The notes under the pieces: generated by a model
The model's database searches: none
Told to the model about the DNA's origin: nothing
What the model saw: only the letters and a program-made list of their open reading frames with translations
Assembly: GCF_024323335.1 (NCBI RefSeq)
Contig: NC_066579.1
Span: 53,464,771-53,528,770 of the forward strand
Direction of reading: 5' to 3'
DNA: 64,000 bases
Origin: Lathyrus oleraceus
Taxonomy: Eukaryota > Streptophyta > Magnoliopsida > Fabales > Fabaceae
Shown: positions 46,558 to 56,981 of the stretch, one piece after another
Numbering within the stretch: position 1 is the first letter of the stretch
Layout of the letters: each line of letters starts with the position of its first letter
Translations under genes and position numbers: made by a program

Positions 46558-48330
46558 ATGGCTGGATCCAAAGCTACTTGTTTTGATGTTCCTCGAGAAG
46601 TTGTTGTCGTTGTTGCTGTAACTCAAGCAACGATCAATCAACCACATCTACCTCACCTCCTCAATAAAGCATTGTGAACCCAGAAGCAGAGGTTATGCTG
46701 CATCCATATCTACTCATGACTCCTCAGATAACTAGATATCTTAAATTGCCTCTAATTGGACCCCAAATTCCACCTCCAGTTACGCAACCTGAAGTATTAC
46801 TTGGTTTTCAATTACTGTGAGCAAACCATGGATTTTAAGATGTTAACGAGTTATTGAACAACATGTACAACAATGTTCAGAAGCATAACTCACAAGTGAT
46901 AAAATAAAGATTGTCGTGGCTCGAAGAAAGTCTCCACAACACTCTCACATGAGGGAACATTGTTCAAAAAGCTATATCAAGTAGAACTCACACCGTCATC
47001 CCTAAGTCGACCGCTACAAAGAAAGGAGAAGCTCCTAAATAAAGAAATCATCATAGGATCAAGAAACATCAAAGTCCTTCTAGAAAACCCGAAAGAGATC
47101 GAGGAAGCCACGCTCCTCCCCCAGATCAGGCAGAAAACCAATTGTTGAAAGTTTAGTAGAAACATCCATTATGAACCAAACTTTTGGAGAGAAATTTACA
47201 AAAATAAATGGAAAAGCCACCCAAGCTTGACGAGTACAATGAAAAGTGAGATCTAGACAAGCACAAGCAACTCATCAATGATCGGCTGAACTACTTCAAT
47301 GTTTGTGAGGCTTCCGAATGCAAGTTGTTTTCCTTAACCCTGGTCAAGGCGACCAAACTATGGTTTAATGGTTTGTCGGACGAGAGCCTTGAATCATGGA
47401 CTGATTTTGAACGGTTCTCCGCGTATTATACTGCCCAGAAAGTGAAGCCTATAAATGTATTTACTTTGAGCGGAATTGTTTCAGGGGAAGAAAAAGAGAT
47501 TGCGGTCTTATATCGATCAGTTTAGTGGGTTGTTGTTGAAGTAGAAGAAGCAGAAGAATGCCTTAAATGTTGGATCTTCGAAAATGGTTTTCTATGTGAC
47601 CATCCCTTTAGGTTGAAGATATGAAGGAAAAAAGTGATAACAACCAAGGAGATGTTGATCCTGGCTCAGTCTTAAATGATCTTGGAAGAATAAATGAATA
47701 CACGTTTCAATAACTCTGTCTCCGTTAACACCAACTTCATCCGCCCGACGGGGGAAGGATTTCCATTGGTGCAATGACGACTTTGATCAAGGTATACAAG
47801 GTTGGTATAAGAAGTACATGTAGTTGAATGTATCTCGAGAGAAAATCTACCAAGTCTATGCCAACACAAATTCATAAAAGGAGGAATTCGACTTCCTTAT
47901 CCTATCAGGGAGACATCTCGGACTTTTGCTTTTATAAAGGTCATGACCATAATACTGATGATTGCATCCAACTGAAGGATGCCATTGAAGGGTTAGTCAA
48001 GAGGGGCTGACTGATCGAGTACGTGAAAGGGGGAAAAGAGACAGGGAAAAGTCACCTAAAGGTAAATCTCCCTCAAAGACCACAAATGCTGAGACCAACA
48101 ACGAGAGCTAGGAGGCCAACAAGAGCAAGCGTCCATATACCGTCGCCACCATATGAGGAGAGCCCCAAGCAAAACTCCCATCTAAAGGGTCCATGAGGAG
48201 GAGGATCGTTGAGATACTAGTGTCCACAAAAAGGATGGAAACACATCAGTGAAGACTTCTGACTGACGTATGTTGGGATTATGGGACTCGGAGAAGGTTA
48301 GCGACATCCCTAACAAAATTTTCTACATGG
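46558..48330 (+). pseudogene. Decayed Ty3/gypsy gag
   Basis: It starts near ATG 46558 (MAGSKATCFDVPREVVVV) and survives in pieces. Around 47215-47630 are LDEYNEKWDLDKHKQLINDR, ECKLFSLTLVKATKLWFNGL, ESWTDFERFSAYYTAQKVKP and, after a stop, AEECLKCWIFENGFLCDHPF: the retrotransposon gag domain. At 47918-48010 FCFYKGHDHNTDDCIQLKDA is a zinc-knuckle-like C/H/H/C motif followed by IEGLVKRG. The protein would form the particle and bind RNA. Many stops and shifts. The Tekay-like LTR at 48338 truncates it. Confidence 0.75.
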
Positions 48331-48357
48331 TAATCACTATAACACCCCAAAATAATA

Positions 48358-48385
48358 TGATTATTATTATTATTATTATTATTAT
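48358..48385. repeat. (ATT)n microsatellite
   Basis: About nine ATT units at the start of the LTR. Confidence 0.9.
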
Positions 48386-48509
48386 TTTAATTTTAGTGTG
48401 TTTTCATAATTTTTATTATTAGTAGTAGTAGTAATATTAATTGTTGTTGTCATTACTATTATTATTAATTTGATTATTTGGAATTAATTTTATAAGTTAG
48501 AATCAGTAT

Positions 48510-48510
<1 letters not shown>

Positions 48511-48601
<91 letters not shown>
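48511..48601. repeat. (GA)n microsatellite
   Basis: About 45 GA units with one early interruption. Produces a false Ser-Leu frame on the minus strand. Confidence 0.97.
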
Positions 48602-48604
<3 letters not shown>

Positions 48605-50720
48605 AAAAGGAAACACATGTACTTTTCTGAGAAGAGAGAAAAACCCTAGCCATTCTCTTCTTCCCCAAAGAAAACTCTCTTCTCCAAATGCCAAAGAGAA
48701 ATCTCTAACTTTATCAAGGAGACCTCAATAGAGATTGTGTAAGGGAGGGTTACCCTCATTATTGAGAGCTTAATGGAATAATTTATGAAATAACAAGGTA
48801 ATGGGTTCTATAACTTTGGTATTTTAGCATTTAGGGTAGTGGGGTTCCCTTTGAACCCCGAACTATCTGAGTTTCCATGTGAATTTCCCCTATGAGATGA
48901 TGGTTCATAGACCCTAAGTTATGAATCTCTCTCTTATCATCAATGATTGAGTTTAAATGCATAATTTGATGTGTTCTTCTATGAATCTTGTGTTTAAATG
49001 CCAATATCATGTTTTAACTTGATGAGTTTGTGTGAATTGTTATGTTTACTCATGATTATGGGTACAATTGCTTAATTCGTGTATACCTTGATGAAGATGT
49101 GTTAATGTGGATTGATTTTGTGTTCAATTGATACCATATTGTTCTATGATGATTATGGGTGGTATTCAAATGCATGTGTGATGAATTACTATGAAAAAAA
49201 TATGGATTATGGTTGCTTGATTCGAATCAAGGGGTTTGTGATTTGAATTAAGGGGTAATTATGCATTTTTTACCCTGATTCGAGTAGCATCAGCTATGAT
49301 TTGAATCATGAGGACTGTGAATCGAATCATAAGTATTTTTTAGGAGAAATTCAATTATGTTTGCCATGATTCGAATCATCAGTGTTGTGACTCGAATCAT
49401 GAAGGCATATATGCATAAAATCCTATTTTAGTCATATCTTGAGTTTGGAAACTCATATTGAGGTGTGGTCAGATGCGTGAGAAAGCTAATGCCGATAACT
49501 ATATTGTGTTAAAGGTTTCATGATGTTTATATGTATGAATCACACTATGAATAATGAATAATTATGAAGTGAACCTTAGGACACGAGTCTAGTATTTTGA
49601 TAAAATACTTTTTATGAATCATGTTGTGAATGATGAGTGATTGTGAGAGTACTATTAGGATATGATTCCAATGTTTAATAAAATCCTTGTGAATCCCTAA
49701 TCTGGAGATCATCTTGAAGGTTCGATAAGAACCAATGTGGAGCCCTAATGTGGCAATGAAAGTAAATGTGTGATAAACCTCGTTGAAACCCTAATGTGGT
49801 TATCGAGGTTAATGTGTTTCAAATATGGTTAGGAGGTTCTGATGGAAATCATGTTTGTATGATTATCATGCATCATACTATATCAGAGTAGGTATTATCT
49901 AGAAAGAGTGTGTAGTACGACATAGCTCACATGTACTCCTAGATATTTTATGTCTAAGAACGTCTAAGAGAATGTCGTAGTATGGGCGTACCTTGCATGT
50001 ACCCCTAAAAATAGAGTTTAGAAAAATATATTAGTAGCACCTATGTAGCTCACATGTCCTCCTAGACATTGCAGAGTCTACAGATGTCTAAGAGAGTGTT
50101 ATAGTGCGAGACTTAGCTCATATTCCCTCATAAACTGTTAGAACTTAGGAAAATAAGCTTTGTATTCAGTTATGGTATCACATGCATTGGAGTAGAGTAC
50201 AAGTGCTTTGCATAAGCATTCATGTGTATGTTGTGTAATGTTGTATGATTCTATGTAATATCGTATAAAAATTATATGTATGTGATTATAATTCTCTTTG
50301 CTATTAGTATACCATATATTTTATAGAATGTATTCTCATCCCTCTGTGTCTATGTTTCTCCAATGTGACTTTATATATAGAGTGTTCTCAGGTTGAGACC
50401 GATGAGTAGTTACGTTGTGGTACTTTATCAAAGATATTGTAGATGACCACTTCAATTGTTTCCTTCATGTTTGTGTTTGTTGAATTGTTAAGTCAAGTAG
50501 TTCATTTTTTTAATAATGTTCTGATATTGTGACATTTGGGTTGTTATTTATATTATTTGAATCATTATGTTTGATGTTATATTTTAATTAAATACTCATT
50601 TATGAGAATGCTTATGTTATTTATGTTAATGTTATTCCCTGTTTGATTACATGAAATACTTATCTGCAATGTATATTTATACAAATAAGTTTTTTATGGG
50701 GATTTAATGTGTCACATAGT

Positions 50721-50737
50721 TGGTATCAGAGTCAAGT
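50721..50737 (+). other. Primer-binding site, initiator Met-tRNA type
   Basis: TGGTATCAGAGTCAAG four bases after the LTR end. The usual sequence is TGGTATCAGAGCC. Confidence 0.8.
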
Positions 50738-50939
50738 CGGTCCATCCGGCCTTGTGAGGTATGAGTTTATTATGATCTTGTTTATAACATGTGTGTTAAC
50801 ATTGTTAGTATTGTATTCCCTTAAATGCTATTTGCTTTACTGTTTACAAATAGTTTATGTCTAGTTGTGTAGGAATAAATATTTGTTGGAATAAATGATT
50901 GCACGATAGTTGATTCCCTTGAGGAAATAACTAATGTTA

Positions 50940-51300
50940 TGGCTTAAGCTACTCAAGCTTTGCAAGGTGATCAGAAGGGCAGGCTGATGAATTCTGTAGG
51001 CTGGGAAATTTTTAGAAGAATAATCCACCTACGTTTAAAGGAAGGTATGATCCATAAAGTAGCGAGTAAATCTTTGATATAGGATTTGCTAGTGGTGCAC
51101 ACCTTTCCTGAAGTATTTCCGAAGGACATTTATAGCTTGCTACCCGGGCGTGAAGTTGAATTTTTAGTAGATTTAGTACCTGATTATCATATCCTAAAAT
51201 TTTCCCTACCTCTTAATTCAATTTGTCTAGCTTATGATTTTGTTCATTTGCATACATTTCTCTATTTGATCATCATTTAGGTCATTCATCAGCATTTGCA
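50940..51300 (+). pseudogene. Tekay-like gag-RT fusion remnant (internal deletion)
   Basis: 50945-51055 contains ALQGDQKGRLM and, in a shifted frame, NNPPTFKGRYDP, the start of Tekay-type gag. From 51080 the sequence reads DLLVVHTFPEVFPKDIYSLL and PGREVEFLVDLVPDYHILKF, the segment at the start of reverse transcriptase. Most of gag, the protease and the rest of pol are missing, so a large deletion joined gag to RT. The open frame ends at 51280. Confidence 0.75.
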
Positions 51301-52745
51301 TATTGTAATAAATTTAGGCCAAAGGTTCGGCAATAATGGATTTATTTAGTTTATAGTGGATTTTCGAGGCAAATATTATTTGGTAAGTATTAGGATTTAT
51401 TTCCCATATTACTTGTGTTGCAGATCATCTCTTTATTTGAGATTCATGATTATCATGGGGATTTGAATGATTGTTACTTAATTCGGAAGACTGCTTGAAT
51501 TCAAAGAAAGTGGCAAAGTTGGAATAAAAAGAATATTTCATTCATTAATTAGAAATTCATGGTACAATATATATTTCTTGAGATACAAATCAAAATAATG
51601 GATTACAAGGAAAGAGGGTAAAAAACTACATCTTTTGGGTACAATTTACTTTTTGGTCAAATAGTTGACTTTTTGGTCAAATATTGACTTTTGGTCAACT
51701 ATTGACTATTGACTCAATTTTGACTCCTAAATTTTTCTAAACCTATTCTATAAGAATTTGATCAAATGATTCATCATTACTCATCAAAAATGACTTATGT
51801 CATTATTATATCAAATGTCAATTTCCAACAAATTCTATCTTCCATCAAGCTTCATTTCATGGCTTGCTCTTCATTTTCCAATATCGCTTCAAACTCATTC
51901 TTCCACTATAATGCTCACTTTGCTAAAAGGAAGAATATACATCAAGTTAGACATTCATATAACGGATTAAAATCATCAAAAAGTCATGGAAAAGTCATGA
52001 AAAACTCAAGGAAACTTGGAAAAATACGACACTATGTAGTAAATTAAATATTTGTTTTTCAACACTTTCCAACATTGATTCATGCCCCAAAATTAGAATT
52101 TGATCCTTAATTTTATATCATTCAAAAGTGCTTCTTTTCAATATAAAGTCACTTCTCAAAATTACTTAAAGTCATGAGATAATTCACCAAAAATTCAAGG
52201 CAAGAGTGGTGAAAAACCAAAGACAAAAGCATTTAAATTCAAGCTAATTACTAGTGATCTTTTGTCTTACATCCTAACTTGGTACTTCTTCAAAACTTCA
52301 ACACTTTAACGTCTAAATACATATACATCAACAATCACTCAATTACACAATTAACTCTTAACTACCCTAACTACCAAAGTAACACAAATAACTTCCAAAC
52401 AAACATAAATTCAAACTTCAATTTTCAACCAAATTTCCATTCAATCCTAATCATTCTTAACAATCAATCACAAGGTTGAGATTAGTGATTTGAAACTAAG
52501 GCTTAAATTAATTTTCAACCATTGATAAATCTCTTACTTGGATCGCAATCCAATGGTGCTTGTTCATTTACAAAGCCTATATAAACACATTATTTTTCAC
52601 AATTTTGAACTTAACTAACATAACTAGAAAAACTCATACCAACTAACTTAACCCCTTTAATCATTATCCTCCCACCATTTTTTCTCAAGTTCTCTCATAA
52701 TTCTCTCTTTTCTTCACTTCCTCACCATCATCAAATTTCATATTC
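51301..52745. other. Gene-free repeats, possible LTR
   Basis: No supported gene. 51640-51720 is a short-period repeat of TTTTTGGTCAAATA(G)TTGAC. A TATA box (TATATAAA, 52578-52585) in CCTATATAAACACATT suggests an LTR promoter region, but no ends were found. The Ogre-like element at 52751 inserted here. Confidence 0.35.
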
Positions 52746-52750
52746 ATCAC

Positions 52751-54707
52751 TGTCATACCCCAAAATTTGCCCATTAATCTTGCAAAACATTTCTCGAAGC
52801 ACTCCAACTTGTTCTGCAAGACACTGACCTTAAAGGAACAAAAGCCCAGCTCACAACAGGCCCAATCCAGAAAATGGCCCAAACTGGCCTGCTCGCTAGG
52901 CGAGCAATTCCTTCGCCTAGCGAACCTTCGCTACACGCTCGCCTAGCGAACCTTCGCTACACGCTCGCCTAGCGAAGCTTGCGAACATCAGAATTTTTGG
53001 GCTTCATTCTGAGCCCATTAGGTCACCACAATCACTATAAATACCGACACTTCAGTCACGAAAAAGGGACGAAAAAGGAGAAAGGAGAACCCTAGCAAGC
53101 AAACCCTAACACTCACGGGAGGTAAACCCTGAAGGAACTCGGCGGCATCAAGGTTTACATCTGCCCAATTCAATCCGATTTTGCCGATTCGAAGTCGCAA
53201 TTCAGTTGCAAACAGGTTACACTGCTATTACTGCCTTATGTTCTTAATTTGCATGTGGCATTATGATTAAATTTATGAAAATATCTTAAGTTTGGCATGT
53301 GAATTTTAGTATGTACCTGAATACCTTAAATGATTAACCATATAATTGCTGTAATGAAAGCCATAAGGCATAAAATTGGTTGAAATTGTACTGATATCAA
53401 AACCAGAACCCGCAGCCACTCGCTAGCACCTCGCTAAGCGAGCATGCAGCGAGTATTCGCTAAGCCTTCGCTAGGCGAGGCAGGAGCGAACGTGACAGTA
53501 GCTGATTTTTCTGTTCTGATTTTTCACTCATGTTTTATCATAGCCATGCATCATTTACCCGACCCTATTTACAATTGTGATTCTTTTTGTGGTGTAATCC
53601 TCGATTACACCCTGATTTGGTGTTCTGACATGTTTTGTTGAGTTTTGTAAAGGTTTACATATCCCAGGAAAAGATTGTTGGTTAGGTCTTCCACTTTATT
53701 TGTGGGATACCCTTGTGGAGATTCACTCTGAATTACTCAATTGATTTTAATGTATTAATTTTATGGCAAAGATCCACCCTAAATTGCTTAATTGATCTTA
53801 ATGTATTAATTTTAATGTGGGAATTCCTCCTAATTACCTAATTGATTGTGAAATACGGCCTCTGAATATGTGATCTTGGACCTCTCTTTGTTGCCCTACG
53901 GTATTACGGTATAATGGTCATGTCCCGCGAATGTGGGGATATACTTAGCCAAGACCCTTCGATTAAATCATCATAAAATAAATCATAGTCCCTCGGATGT
54001 TGCCTTCGAATATACGATTTTGTCCCTCGATGACCCTTCGGTGTAGCTTACGGTTAAATGATGATCGTCCCTTCGAATGCTAAGGTATCCTTACAAATGT
54101 TGCCTTCAATGACCAATCGATGACCCTACGATGACCCTTTTACATCCAAAGGATAAAACTACTTACTTCTCAATAGTAAGGACAGTTTTACCCTCATAAG
54201 GATAGGAAATGCCCATAAAGACCTTGGGTAGGTATAACTCTTAATTGCTTACTCACAATTTAAAAAATACTTTTCACACTTCACAAATACTAGAAAATCA
54301 CCACTTGGTATACATTCATACTAGAATCATTACTGAGTTATATTTTTCTAAACCATTTTCAAAACTAAACGAGATAACCACTTTGTATACATTCATACGA
54401 GGATCATTACAAAGTTAAATTCTCTTTTTCAAAACATTTTCTAAACAATTCACGAACACGCTTTCAGACAAGAAAAATAATATAAGTGATCAAGCAATTA
54501 AGAGCCCATGGATAACCATGGATACAAAGGGTGCTAACACCTTCCCTTTGTATAATGTACCTCCCGAACCCAAAATCTAAATTAAGGTTTTTCCTGTTCT
54601 TTTCCGCCTTTCCTTATTGGATGAAAGAAAAGTCGGTGGCGACTCTTGCTAACCGCGACATTTGCTTTCCAAAGCAAAAACACCTAAAGTCAGTTCACCG
54701 TATGACA
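52751..54707 (+). mobile_element. 5' LTR of the Ogre-like element
   Basis: 1957 bp bounded by a perfect 8-bp inverted repeat TGTCATAC...GTATGACA. TATA box at 53036-53043. GCTCGCCTAGCGA-type palindromes lie at 52891-52980 (a 26-bp unit repeated) and 53419-53492. 53880-54150 has repeated CCTTCG/CCCTCGATGACC words. The 3' modules GGGTGCTAACACCTTCCCTT (54528-54547) and CGGTGGCGACTCT (54634-54646) are shared with the two other Ogre-type LTRs. Confidence 0.92.
53036..53043 (+). promoter_or_regulatory. TATA box of the Ogre-like LTR
   Basis: TATAAATA in CAATCACTATAAATACC, about 285 bp into the LTR. Confidence 0.6.
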
Positions 54708-54711
54708 GAAC

Positions 54712-54729
54712 TGGCGACTCTGCCGGGGA
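54712..54729 (+). other. Primer-binding site, tRNA-Arg type
   Basis: TGGCGACTCTGCCGGGGA starts four bases after the LTR end. This form is characteristic of Ogre elements. Confidence 0.85.
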
Positions 54730-55441
54730 AATAAATCTATTAAAGAGAGGTTACCTTAAAAACAAGATTACTTATCTAAATTGTCTGATTTACTTTTAAG
54801 GGATTGCTTGGGTATTTTATGCTTGAGTGAAAGATCCTACACTCGGATCTAGTGTGCCTTAGGTAAGTAGCAATAGATCATCGCGACTATCCGGCGTATA
54901 CTGGAATGGTCAAAATGATGGCTACGGTTAATGTGACACTTTGGATGTCCTGATGTTCCTCATGTTTACTTGAGGAAAAATTTGGCTTCCGCGTGGTGTC
55001 ATCAAAACATTAACCAGACCTTTAGAACCCTAATTGACTCATCCTGGCCATTAGAAAGTAGTGAGATAACTGACTTCGGTTCCGACTGGGGTTGGTTGAT
55101 ACTCGATACTACACTCTTTGAGATTGGACTTTAGGGAAGCTTTGGTCAACCACTTGGTGTTGCACTGAAGTGGACTTAAAGAAAGGTCGATGATTTGAGA
55201 TCCTTCTAGAACCCGGTTACTATTCTAGGACAGGTTGAACCCACCAAACTCCAGTGGGGAGGGTACTTACCTATGGAACTCATGCAAGCCTCAAAACTTA
55301 GGAATGATTGTTGTGTGACTTGCTTGTGCGTGTTATTTACTTAACATCATAACATCATAACATCATAACATCATAACATCATAACATCATAACATCATTT
55401 CAAGGACTTAGGGATTTAACTTTGCTCTGTTTTGTAAGGCT
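54730..55441 (+). other. Leader between primer site and ORF1
   Basis: No frame. It ends with about seven copies of the 8-bp unit AACATCAT (55342-55398), followed by a short spacer and the ORF1 start. Confidence 0.85.
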
Positions 55442-56770
55442 ATGGCTCCCAGGAAGACTATCCGGATTAATCTTGTAGCAATCTCTCCTCAACTCAAGGA
55501 TTTAGTGTCAGAACTTCCTGATCAGGCTCAGTTTATCCAGAAACATGGTTCTCTCCTCAATTTGGTTACCACTGGTTTCAAAGAGGATATGATGAGGGTC
55601 CTATTCCAGTTCTTCGATCCTAAACATCATTGCTTCACATTCCCAGATTATCAGTTGGTACCCACATTAGAAGAATTCTCCAGGATGCTTGGGATACCTA
55701 TCCTTGATCAAACACCTTTCAGTGGTTTAGAAAAGATTCCGAAATCTGAAGAAGTTGCCGCAGCTTTACACATGACAAAGTCCGATATTGAAACCAATTG
55801 CGTAACAAGAAGTGGAGTTAAGGGTTTACTTGCCAAGTTTCTGATAAATAAGGCCCGAGAATTCTTAAAGGATATGAATGTCCATGCTTTCGAAGATGTT
55901 CTAGCATTGTTAATCTATGGTTTGGTGTTATTTCCTAACCCAGACCAATTCGTAGATATGAATGCTATTAAGATATTTCTCACTCATAACCCTGTGCCTA
56001 CCTTGCTCGGAGACATTCTGCATTCCCTTCACACTCGTACTATGAAAAGGCAAGGGACTCTCATGTGCTGCATGCCTCTATTGTCTAGGTGGTTTATTTC
56101 GCACCTTCCTCAATCAGCCTTGAAAAATGAGCAAAATCTGAAATGGTCTCAAAGGATAATGTCGCTCTCCCATTCAGACATCCGTTGGTGTCCTCATCTC
56201 AAAGAAAATGTTATCATCATTGACCGTTGTGGAGAATTCTCTAACGTACCACTCCTGGGGATAAGAGGAGGTATTACTTATAACCCAGCTTTAGCCCTAC
56301 GCCAGTTTGGTTATGCTCGAAGAGATGGTCCACATGAAGTAATTATTCAAGGCACTGTGTTTGACTATGACAACGACCCTCAAGGTCTCCGTCAAAGGTT
56401 TGTACGAGCCTGGGGCATGGTGAAAAGAGGTACTTTAGGACAGAAAAATTCTATTCCTATGGAACCTTATCTCAGATGGGTACGCGCCAGAGCTCGTGAG
56501 CTTGTCATGCCATATCTTGCAGTCGGACCGCTGATTATTGAACCAGAAGTTGAGGGAGGTACTCCTCAGATCATTCCTTATCCAGATATGCCTACCGATG
56601 TTGAAGAATTGAAGAGATCCTGGATCCAGTTGAGAGAGGAAAGGGATACTTTTGAAGCCCAGTTCGGTGCCGAGAGGAAGAAAGTGTTAGAACTTACCAG
56701 CCAGCTTAATGAGGAACAAAGACTCAATGCATATCTTCGCCGAAAAAGAAGCCGTCCCTGGGAGACTTGA
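55442..56770 (+). CDS. Ogre ORF1 protein (DUF7745-like)
   Basis: An intact 442-residue frame from ATG 55442 (MAPRKTIRINLVAISPQL). The body is a globular domain like the ORF1 protein of Ogre elements, with HHCFTFPDYQLVPTLEEFSR then MLGIPI near residues 60-85, DVLALLIYGLVLFPNPDQFV near 160-180, and CCMPLLSRWFISHLP near 210. The C-terminal ~45 residues (EELKRSWIQLREERDTFEAQ onward) are strongly charged and should form a coiled coil. Its position before gag is diagnostic of this lineage. The FPDY...TLEEFSRMLGIPI segment recalls the PMD fold signature in MULE C. Function in the element is not established. No neighbouring frame overlaps it. Confidence 0.85.
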   Translation: MAPRKTIRINLVAISPQLKDLVSELPDQAQFIQKHGSLLNLVTTGFKEDMMRVLFQFFDPKHHCFTFPDYQLVPTLEEFSRMLGIPILDQTPFSGLEKIPKSEEVAAALHMTKSDIETNCVTRSGVKGLLAKFLINKAREFLKDMNVHAFEDVLALLIYGLVLFPNPDQFVDMNAIKIFLTHNPVPTLLGDILHSLHTRTMKRQGTLMCCMPLLSRWFISHLPQSALKNEQNLKWSQRIMSLSHSDIRWCPHLKENVIIIDRCGEFSNVPLLGIRGGITYNPALALRQFGYARRDGPHEVIIQGTVFDYDNDPQGLRQRFVRAWGMVKRGTLGQKNSIPMEPYLRWVRARARELVMPYLAVGPLIIEPEVEGGTPQIIPYPDMPTDVEELKRSWIQLREERDTFEAQFGAERKKVLELTSQLNEEQRLNAYLRRKRSRPWET

Positions 56771-56981
56771 GCTTTCATTGTATTTTCATTATGTCCTTTT
56801 TGTAATGAACATTGATTAAAGAAATTATTAATAAAAGTTCCCCTCTTTTGGGTGGTTTATGCAAAGTTAAATTCCCAAAAGTCCTTGAAAACATTTCATA
56901 CATTGCATAGCATGACATAACATTGCATAACAGGTATTCTAAAAGATCAATATTCTCACGGTCTTCCTTCCAAACAGAAAA
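56771..56981 (+). other. Spacer between ORF1 and gag-pro
   Basis: Includes a repeated CATTGCATAGCATGACATAA-like stretch at 56903-56933 just before the gag start. Confidence 0.6.

Larger units (their letters stand above)
48338..50716 (+). mobile_element. 5' LTR of a Tekay-like Ty3/gypsy element
   Basis: It starts TATAACACCCC, where the usual start is TGTAACACCCC (one G to A change), and ends GTGTCACA just before a Met-tRNA primer site at 50721. Length is about 2.38 kb. It contains a GA microsatellite, repeated GATTCGAATC palindromes (49200-49400) and a repeated block with CTAATGTGG and AGCTCACATGT(A/C)CTCCTA near 49680-50130. Confidence 0.75.

Noticed and set aside
48503..48694. Ser-Leu-rich minus-strand frame
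   Set aside because: Produced by the GA microsatellite in the Tekay-like LTR.
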